The position numbers and the translations under genes were made by a program. From positions 10,528 through 74,527 of the forward strand of contig DASVFR010000044.1 in the NCBI GenBank assembly GCA_036379955.1: a stretch of 64,000 nucleotides of DNA, given 5' to 3'. This stretch comes from VRUE01 sp036379955. Lineage in GTDB: Bacteria > Actinomycetota > Thermoleophilia > Solirubrobacterales > 70-9. The notes beneath the pieces were generated by a model. That model was not told the origin of the DNA, did no database searches, and was given only the letters and a program-made list of their open reading frames with translations. This document shows positions 58,879-64,000 of this stretch, in pieces (position 1 is the first letter of the stretch; each line of letters starts with the position of its first letter).

Positions 58879-60057
58879 CTACGCTTCGACCTCAGCAGCC
58901 CGCTTCTCGACCTTGGCCGCGCCAGCCGCACCGCGCGCGTTCGCGGCGATGAACTCCTCAGTCTTCTCCCGAGCCTCGTCGTCCGGCCGCTGGGAATGCG
59001 GCGACTTCATCAGGTAGCTGGAGGGCCCGTCGAGCTGGCCGGCGATCCCGTTGTTGAGCGCCAGCTTGATTATCCGGACCGCGTCGATGACGACGCCGGC
59101 CGAGTTGGGCGAGTCCCAGACCTCGAGCTTGAGCTCGACGTTGAGCGGCACGTCGCCGAAGGCTTTGCCCTCGAGGCGTATGTGCGCCCACTTGCGATCG
59201 GTGAGCCAGGCGACGTAGTCGGAGGGGCCGACGTGGACGTCCTCCTCGGGGAGCTCATGGCCCATGATCGAGGTGACCGCGTTGGTCTTCGAGATCTTCT
59301 TCGAGTCGAGCCGCTCGCGCTCGAGCATGTTGAAGAAGTCCATGTTGCCGCCGACGTTGAGCTGCGAGGTGCGCTCCATGCGCACGCCGCGGTTGTGGAA
59401 GAGACGGGCGAGCTGACGATGGACGATCGTGGCCCCGACCTGCGACTTGATGTCGTCGCCGATGATCGGCAGGCCCGCCTCCTTGAAGCGCTTGTCCCAG
59501 TAGTCCTCGCGGGCGATGAAGACCGGCAGGCAGTTGACGAAGCCGACGCCCGCCTTGAGCGCCTGCTCGACGTACCACTTGGTCGCGTCCTCGGAGCCGA
59601 CCGGGAGGTAGCAGACGAGCACGTCCGCTTTCGTCTCCTTGAGGATGCCGACGACGTCGGCGGTTTCGCCCGGCGCCTTGACGATCTTCTGCTTGAGGTA
59701 CTTGCCCAGGCCGTCGAGCGTCATGCCGCGCTCGACCTTGACTCCGAGGCTGGGGACGTCGGCGAACTTGATCGTGTCGTTCTGTCCCGACCAGATCGCC
59801 TCGGAGAGGTCCTTGCCGACCTTCTCGGAGTCGATGTCGAAGGCGGCGACGAACTCGACGTCGCGGACGTGGTAACCGCCGAGGTCGACGTGCATCAAAC
59901 CCGGCACTTCGTCGGAGGGGTCGGCGTCCTTGTAGTACTGGACGCCCTGGATGAAGGAGTTGGCGCAGTTGCCGACGCCGACGATCGCGACGCGGACCTT
60001 GTCATCGGCGCGGGCGACGCCGTTGGCGCTGCCGCTTGCTCCGTTGCTATCGCTCAT
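58879..60057 (-). CDS. ino1: Myo-inositol-3-phosphate synthase
   Basis: 392 residues from the ATG at 60057. NAD-binding VRVAIVGVGNCANSFIQG, GLMHVDLGGYHVRDVEFVAA, LVCYLPVGSEDATKWYVEQA, IGDDIKSQVGATIVHRQLA and NVGGNMDFFNMLERERLDSK are typical of the actinobacterial/archaeal short form (~360-390 aa). It converts glucose-6-phosphate to inositol-3-phosphate, the head group for phosphatidylinositol and for mycothiol in actinobacteria. The putative PI-phosphate synthase gene lies just upstream, 61 nt away, on the same strand. Confidence 0.97.
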   Translation of the reverse strand: MSDSNGASGSANGVARADDKVRVAIVGVGNCANSFIQGVQYYKDADPSDEVPGLMHVDLGGYHVRDVEFVAAFDIDSEKVGKDLSEAIWSGQNDTIKFADVPSLGVKVERGMTLDGLGKYLKQKIVKAPGETADVVGILKETKADVLVCYLPVGSEDATKWYVEQALKAGVGFVNCLPVFIAREDYWDKRFKEAGLPIIGDDIKSQVGATIVHRQLARLFHNRGVRMERTSQLNVGGNMDFFNMLERERLDSKKISKTNAVTSIMGHELPEEDVHVGPSDYVAWLTDRKWAHIRLEGKAFGDVPLNVELKLEVWDSPNSAGVVIDAVRIIKLALNNGIAGQLDGPSSYLMKSPHSQRPDDEAREKTEEFIAANARGAAGAAKVEKRAAEVEA

Positions 60058-60118
60058 GAAGTTTGAAGTCCTTCCTCGATCTGGCTGGGTGGCAAAGCAC
60101 ACCCGAGGCCGGGGCTGG

Positions 60119-60787
60119 TTACAGGTCGGGCGGGGAGGTCGCCTCGTTGGAAAGCTGGTTTCTGACGTGCCATACGCGCTGGATCGTCGTGACGATGGTC
60201 AGCGCCGCGATCAGGTAGACCGCCGGCGCCAGGAGCTCGAAGTCGCCGAGCCCGGCGCCCTTGGCGAAGACCAAGCCGATCGACAGTATGACTACCCGGA
60301 CCGGCCTCGTGGCAAGTCCCACCTTGCACTCGACGCCGAGCGCCTCGGCGCGAGCGCGGGTGTAGGAGACCATCAGCGAGCCGAGCACGGCGACCACGCA
60401 CATCGCGGCGGCGAAGTCCTGACCCGTCGCGGCGAAGTAGCCGGCGACCGCGGCGAGCACGATCCCCTCCTCGATCCGGTCCAGGGTCGAGTCGAGGAAG
60501 GCGCCGAAAAGCGTCCCCTTGCCCGACATCCGCGAGTAGCGACCGTCGAGCGTGTCCATCACCGAGCCGATGACGAACGCCACGCCGGCGAGGAAGAAGA
60601 GACGCTGGGTGACGAGCACGGCGGCGATCAGGTTGCCGACCAGCCCGGCGATCGAGATCGCGTTCGGGGTGAGGCGGGACTCGATCAGGCGCTCGCGGGC
60701 ATAGGCGCGCAGCTCCTGCCCGTTGCGGGCCTGGCGACCGTTGCGACGGTTGCCGGGGGCCCTCGGGGGCGCCGAAGGTTCAGTCAC
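60119..60787 (-). CDS. CDP-alcohol phosphotransferase, phosphatidylinositol phosphate synthase-like
   Basis: 222 residues from a GTG, about six membrane helices. The family motif reads DTLDGRYSRMSGKGTLFGAF, ending LDSTLDR: DxxDGxxxR...GxxxDxxxD with Ser in place of the usual Ala. Basic residues near the N-terminus (LTPNAISIAGLVG) are as in PI-phosphate synthases. In actinobacteria such enzymes join CDP-diacylglycerol to inositol-3-phosphate. The following gene, ino1, makes the substrate, which supports this assignment over phosphatidylglycerophosphate synthase. Confidence 0.83.
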   Translation of the reverse strand: MTEPSAPPRAPGNRRNGRQARNGQELRAYARERLIESRLTPNAISIAGLVGNLIAAVLVTQRLFFLAGVAFVIGSVMDTLDGRYSRMSGKGTLFGAFLDSTLDRIEEGIVLAAVAGYFAATGQDFAAAMCVVAVLGSLMVSYTRARAEALGVECKVGLATRPVRVVILSIGLVFAKGAGLGDFELLAPAVYLIAALTIVTTIQRVWHVRNQLSNEATSPPDL

Positions 60788-60800
60788 GAATTTCGCGCTC

Positions 60801-60828
60801 CGCTCGCGGCGCGAAGAACCAGAGATGC
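60801..60828. repeat. 28 bp leader repeat, copy upstream of PI-phosphate synthase gene
   Basis: Differs from 50221-50248 at one of 28 positions. The TTCGCGC/GCGCGAA arms here form a 7 bp stem with the preceding bases. It lies 14-41 nt upstream of the GTG at 60787, in the leader. Confidence 0.8.
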
Positions 60829-60886
60829 CTCATTGGGCTCGCTCCGCGCTCATCCAGGTCAGGCTATCGGCCGGACAGGCACGAGG

Positions 60887-61681
60887 CTACGCCTCGGCCT
60901 CTCGGGGTTCCGAGGGAGAGCGCCAGGCCCAGGCGTGCGGGCGGGCGCGAGCGAGCAGGCTGTGGGCAATCAGAGCCGAGCAGCCGGCGACGCCCCAGCC
61001 GAGGGCGACGTCGACCCAGTAGTGGTTGCCGGTGACGATCACGACCCAGGCGATCAGCGGCGGCCAGGCGGCCCACCAGGCCTTCGACCACCAGTGCCGG
61101 CAGACGCGCACGCCGGTGACCCCGATCATCGCCGCGAAGGCGCAGTGCATGCTCGGCACCGCCGCGTAGGGGTTGATGAAGATCTTGGCCAGGCTGGAGT
61201 CGTGGTTGACGTTGGAGAAGTCGACGATCGTGTCGACGAAGCCGTGCTGCGGGAACATCCGCGGCGGCGCGGTCGGGAACATCGTGTAGCCGACCAGTGC
61301 CAGGCACATCGAGACGACGAACATGTTGCGGACGAAGTAGTAGGACTCGTTGCGGAAGAGGTAGAGCCAGACGAGGAAGCCGAGCGCAATCGAGAACTGG
61401 GCGTTGAGGTAGAGCTGGTTGGCGACGTCGACCAGCCAGTGCGCCGGCAGGAAGAAGGCCTGGACGCTGGGCTCGAAGAGGCTGTGGGTCGAGCGCTCGA
61501 AATCGATCACGCGTTCGCCGTGGGCGATCGCGACCGAGCGCTGGCCGTCGGCGATCCCGCGGACTAGCTCGTAGGCGACGTCGACTAGGACGAGGATGGC
61601 CAGCTGGCGGCCGGCGTCGCCCCAGCCTTGGGGGAGCTTCTGGCCGATGCGGGTCAACGCGCGAGACACGAGACAGGTCAT
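60887..61681 (-). CDS. PAP2-superfamily membrane phosphatase/transferase, Aur1-like type
   Basis: 264 residues from the ATG at 61681, about six helices. PAP2 motifs are spread as in the inositolphosphotransferase (PAP2_3) branch: TMFPTAPPRMF, AVPSMHCAFAAMIG (catalytic His) and VVIVTGNHYWVDVALGWG (second His and Asp). It is first in the order PAP2, PI-phosphate synthase, ino1. I infer a lipid phosphatase or head-group transferase in the inositol-lipid pathway; the active site faces out. Confidence 0.78.
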   Translation of the reverse strand: MTCLVSRALTRIGQKLPQGWGDAGRQLAILVLVDVAYELVRGIADGQRSVAIAHGERVIDFERSTHSLFEPSVQAFFLPAHWLVDVANQLYLNAQFSIALGFLVWLYLFRNESYYFVRNMFVVSMCLALVGYTMFPTAPPRMFPQHGFVDTIVDFSNVNHDSSLAKIFINPYAAVPSMHCAFAAMIGVTGVRVCRHWWSKAWWAAWPPLIAWVVIVTGNHYWVDVALGWGVAGCSALIAHSLLARARPHAWAWRSPSEPREAEA

Positions 61682-61726
61682 TGTAATTCGCTGGTTAACG
61701 GGTGCGAAATCGCGCGCGGGCCCTGT

Positions 61727-61849
61727 CGTCGGGTGGGGGTGCCGTGGCTTGCGCTGCGCGCTGCTCCGGGCGGAGGGACGGAAGCACCCACGAGTTCGCA
61801 GCGCTGCCCTCCGCAGCCTCCGCGCGGCACCAGACACCCCCACCCGACG
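61727..61849. repeat. Long hairpin between the PAP2 and hydrolase genes
   Basis: Perfect 15 nt arms (61727-61741 and 61835-61849) plus an inner perfect GCGGAGGG/CCCTCCGC pair (61770-61777 and 61807-61814) build a branched structure over ~120 nt. It lies between a gene start (61681) and a stop (61872), both on the minus strand. No gene lies in the 190 nt gap. Confidence 0.75.
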
Positions 61850-61871
61850 CCACCCGCGCGAGATACGCCGG

Positions 61872-62690
61872 TTAAGCGACGAAGTTCGTGACGGTGTCGA
61901 TGACGCTTGGGTCGTCGATCCAGGGCCAGTGGCCGGCGGCGGGAACGAGGTCGAGCTTTGAGCCTGGGAGGGCTCTCGCGTAGGACTCGGCGAATTTGGG
62001 GGGGAGGTAGGGGTCGCGGGCGCCCCAGAGGACTAGGGCGGGGCAGGTCAGCTTCGACTGGTGCTTGCCGGCTTCGGCAAGACGGTCGGAATCGGCGTGG
62101 CGATAGAGGGCAAGGACGGCGCGAGAGGTACCCCTGTTCCAGTAACGCCAGATCGAGTCGACGAAGGCGGTCGGCATCGGGCCGCGGTCGCCCTTTGCCT
62201 GGCGCAGGGTGCGCTCCATGCTCCAGCGGGTGGTGGTTGCGTTAGCCAGCTCGCCCCATGGCTTGCGTCGCCAGATCTGCGCCACCCAGTGCCAGCGGAA
62301 GCCTGGCAGCAGCGGCACCACGTTGATCACGACCAGCTTCTCGACGCGCTCCGGCCGCCGCGACGCTCCGATCAGCGCCAGCGATCCCCAGTCGTGAACC
62401 ACGAGCTTCCTCTGCCCGATCCCAAGCTCATCGAGACATCTCTCCAGGAACGCCGAGAGTCCGTACATCGAGTAGTCGAACCGCTTGGGATCGGGCCTGT
62501 CGGACCTCCCCCACCCCGGCATGTCGATCGCGATCGAGTGCCCGCCCCGCTCCATGAACGGCACCCAGTCCTCTCCATGCGTCGGATTCCCATGGCAGTA
62601 GACCGTCGGCGCTCCGTCCCCCGGCACGCGCCGGTAGAAGACCCGCGTCCCGTCAACTACAAGCTCTCCCGTTTCGATCGCGCTCGCCAC
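61872..62690 (-). CDS. Alpha/beta hydrolase, haloalkane dehalogenase-like
   Basis: 272 residues. The oxyanion region TVYCHGNPTHGEDWVPF, SIAIDMPGWGRSDRPD, the nucleophile elbow LVVHDWGSLALIG with Asp, LVLWGARDPYLPP with the acid, and AGHWPWIDDP with the base. The Asp nucleophile with Trp beside it is as in haloalkane dehalogenases and epoxide hydrolases. The substrate is unknown. Cytosolic. Confidence 0.85.
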   Translation of the reverse strand: MASAIETGELVVDGTRVFYRRVPGDGAPTVYCHGNPTHGEDWVPFMERGGHSIAIDMPGWGRSDRPDPKRFDYSMYGLSAFLERCLDELGIGQRKLVVHDWGSLALIGASRRPERVEKLVVINVVPLLPGFRWHWVAQIWRRKPWGELANATTTRWSMERTLRQAKGDRGPMPTAFVDSIWRYWNRGTSRAVLALYRHADSDRLAEAGKHQSKLTCPALVLWGARDPYLPPKFAESYARALPGSKLDLVPAAGHWPWIDDPSVIDTVTNFVA

Positions 62691-62743
62691 GCTGAAGGAA
62701 CCCTACGCCGTCCGCCGCAACCGCTCCTCGCGCGGGTGGCGCC

Positions 62744-62805
62744 GTAGGGGGAACCGCCCCTGAGGACGCTTTAGCGACCGGAAGGGGCGGTGGGTCCCCT
62801 GCGGC
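62744..62805. repeat. Hairpin in the divergent promoter region of the hydrolase and nth
   Basis: Arms near 62744-62760 and 62784-62803 pair (CCGTAGGGG, CGCCCC parts) with a 2 nt bulge. An alternative stem CCCTACG/CGTAGGG (62701-62707 and 62743-62749) uses the same left arm, so two structures compete. It sits between the starts 62690 and 62839. Confidence 0.6.
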
Positions 62806-62838
62806 GACAGGACCCGCGCGCCGATAGCGTCCCGACGA

Positions 62839-63504
62839 ATGGCTTGGAGGAGACCGGACAAGAGACGGGTGCGAGCGATCAGGGACCGACTCAGGGAGAT
62901 GTACGGGCGGCCGGTCAACGAGCCGCACGGGCACCCGATCGCCGAGCTGGTCAAGACCGTCCTCTCCCAGCACACGAACGACCGCAACCGGGACCGCGCG
63001 TTCGCGGCGCTGCGCGAGCGCTTCCCGACCTGGGAGGAAGTGCGGGACGCACCGGTCTCGGAGGTCGAGGAGGCGATCCGTCCCGGCGGGCTGGGCAAGT
63101 CGAAGGCGCCGCGGATCCAGGCGATCCTCGAGCGGCTCGGCGATCCGCCCGATCTCGACTGGACCGAGACGGCGCCGCCGGCGGAGTCGATGGCCTACCT
63201 GGTCTCGCTGCCGGGGGTGGGACGCAAAACGGCGGCCTGCGTGCTGATGTTCACCTGGGGCATCCCGGAAATCCCAGTCGACGTGCACATCCACCGGGTC
63301 GGCGGGCGGCTCGGGCTCTTTCCGCCGAAGGCCTCGTTCGAGCGCGCTCACGACGAGATGCAGGCGATCGTCGACCCCGCGGACGCATACGAGCTGCACA
63401 TGAACCTGATCGGCCACGGACGCACGCTCTGCCGCCCGAAACCGCGCTGCGGAGAGTGCGAGCTACGCCGAATGTGTCCCTGGTACCGTGCCGGGCGCAA
63501 ATGA
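62839..63504 (+). CDS. nth: Endonuclease III-like DNA glycosylase/AP lyase
   Basis: 221 residues. The helix-hairpin-helix SLPGVGRKTAACVL supplies the catalytic Lys, and IPVDVHIHRVGGRLG supplies the catalytic Asp. The C-terminal CRPKPRCGECELRRMC gives the [4Fe-4S] cluster spacing C-x6-C-x2-C-x5-C. It removes oxidised pyrimidines and nicks abasic sites. The stop overlaps the next start in ATGA, linking it to a cytochrome gene without an obvious functional reason. Confidence 0.94.
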   Translation: MAWRRPDKRRVRAIRDRLREMYGRPVNEPHGHPIAELVKTVLSQHTNDRNRDRAFAALRERFPTWEEVRDAPVSEVEEAIRPGGLGKSKAPRIQAILERLGDPPDLDWTETAPPAESMAYLVSLPGVGRKTAACVLMFTWGIPEIPVDVHIHRVGGRLGLFPPKASFERAHDEMQAIVDPADAYELHMNLIGHGRTLCRPKPRCGECELRRMCPWYRAGRK

Positions 63505-63917
63505 CGAAGAAGACCTTCATCGTCTACGGCTTGGTGGTCGCGGCCCTCGCGGTCCTGATCCCCTGGCTCGTCTTCCGCTCCGACGGCGACGCCGCCCGGG
63601 GAGCGCAGAAGGTGCCCTCGGATCTGAAGAGCGGCCAGAGCCTCTTCCAGACCAACTGCGGCACCTGCCACACGCTCTACGCGGCTGGCACCGACGGCAA
63701 CTACGGCCCCAATCTCGACGAACTGCTAGCGCCCAACGGAGCGCCCGAAGGTCCGAGTGCCGCCGACACGATCAAGGCAACGGAAGGCCGCGTCCTCAAC
63801 GCGGTCGAACACGGCGTCGACAGCAGCACAACCCCGGGTCGCATGCCGGGCGGCATCCTCAACGAGCAGCAATCAGAAGAAGTCGCCGCCTTCGTCGCCC
63901 ACGTCGCCGGGGAGTAG
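63501..63917 (+). CDS. Membrane-anchored c-type cytochrome
   Basis: 138 residues from the ATG at 63501. An uncleaved or signal helix (IVYGLVVAALAVLIPWLVF) precedes a single haem domain with CGTCHTLYAAGT near residues 53-57 and an axial Met in PGRMPGGIL. It is a mono-haem electron carrier on the outer face of the membrane. Related to the lipoprotein cytochrome at 8425 by the shared CHTLxAAGT. Confidence 0.87.
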   Translation: MTKKTFIVYGLVVAALAVLIPWLVFRSDGDAARGAQKVPSDLKSGQSLFQTNCGTCHTLYAAGTDGNYGPNLDELLAPNGAPEGPSAADTIKATEGRVLNAVEHGVDSSTTPGRMPGGILNEQQSEEVAAFVAHVAGE

Positions 63918-63949
63918 ATCCCCCCGGCGTGGGGGATAGCTCGAGTTGC

Positions 63950-64000
63950 GAGGCGTTGAAGGGCGTCGGGGTGGGGTTTTCCGGGAACTCCCGGCCGAAG
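63950..64000. repeat. Left half of a truncated long hairpin at the window edge
   Basis: The last 20 nt (63981-64000) are identical to 58828-58847 of the hairpin before ino1. They are preceded by a G-rich segment (GGGCGTCGGGGTGGGG, from 63961) in the position of that hairpin's left arm. The right arm would lie beyond the window. Confidence 0.55.

Overview
The window is 64 kb of high-GC DNA with short intergenic gaps and many 1-4 nt stop/start overlaps. The gene set (myo-inositol-3-phosphate synthase beside a CDP-alcohol phosphotransferase, F420-type LLM oxidoreductase, response regulator, Lgt, single-gene aminoacyl-tRNA synthetases, FtsK/WXG100-type genes) fits an actinobacterial chromosome. 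Thermoleophilia/Solirubrobacterales is my best guess, but that is inference: there is no rRNA or marker alignment here.

Layout. 1-10 kb is ordinary chromosome: an ABC export pair cut by the left edge, a HAD phosphatase, an MFS transporter, a thioesterase-like protein, msrB, a LuxR-type regulator, serS, a lipoprotein cytochrome c and two flavin/folate-type reductases. 10-16.6 kb is an accessory region of lower apparent GC. It holds a pentapeptide-repeat membrane protein, tRNA-like debris, a PIN/NYN-FHA protein, and a divergent set of secreted metal-binding-repeat protein, single-pass membrane protein and transmembrane Ser/Thr kinase. 16642-21534 is a compact integrative element in tRNA-Asp(GTC). 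It is bounded by a 43 bp duplication of the tRNA 3' part, carries a tyrosine recombinase, and has a three-gene cargo that looks like a CBASS-type anti-phage cassette: CD-NTase-like nucleotidyltransferase, E2-like protein and membrane effector candidate.

21.6-30.6 kb holds secreted and envelope genes (zinc metalloprotease, peptidoglycan-binding hydrolase-like protein, polysaccharide deacetylase), an MBL-fold hydrolase, a short FtsH-like protease, an MpaB-type oxygenase and a tandem pair of secreted paralogues. 30.6-41.3 kb is one tightly packed eleven-gene minus-strand operon. It combines an FtsK/EccC-type ATPase with a zinc ribbon, two WXG100-like small helical proteins, a GrpE-like factor, a short Hsp70, a TPR membrane protein with a possible J-like N-terminus, membrane proteins and a C80-like cysteine-peptidase-domain protein. 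I read this as a chaperone-coupled, type VII-like secretion or conflict system. It is the most interesting locus in the window, together with the tRNA-Asp element.

41.4-47.5 kb holds a NagZ-like glycosidase, a zinc-ribbon protein, a VapBC-type pair, tRNA-Val(TAC) and a low-GC pair (nitrilase-superfamily enzyme and winged-helix/TPR protein). 47.6-64 kb returns to housekeeping: an SDR protein, lysS, prmC, lgt, argF, an EEP-family hydrolase, a phasin-like protein, an RNA m5U methyltransferase, an LLM oxidoreductase, a UDG-like protein, a GT4/PHP fusion, ino1, a PI-phosphate synthase-like gene, a PAP2 membrane protein, an alpha/beta hydrolase, nth and a cytochrome c. Ino1, the CDP-alcohol transferase and the PAP2 protein together suggest a phosphatidylinositol pathway.

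The intergenic regions are unusually rich in long imperfect palindromes (arms of 15-26 nt). These include a two-copy family with a shared core, and a 28 bp repeat just upstream of both lysS and the PI-phosphate synthase gene. No CRISPR array, rRNA, replication origin or intact insertion sequence was seen.
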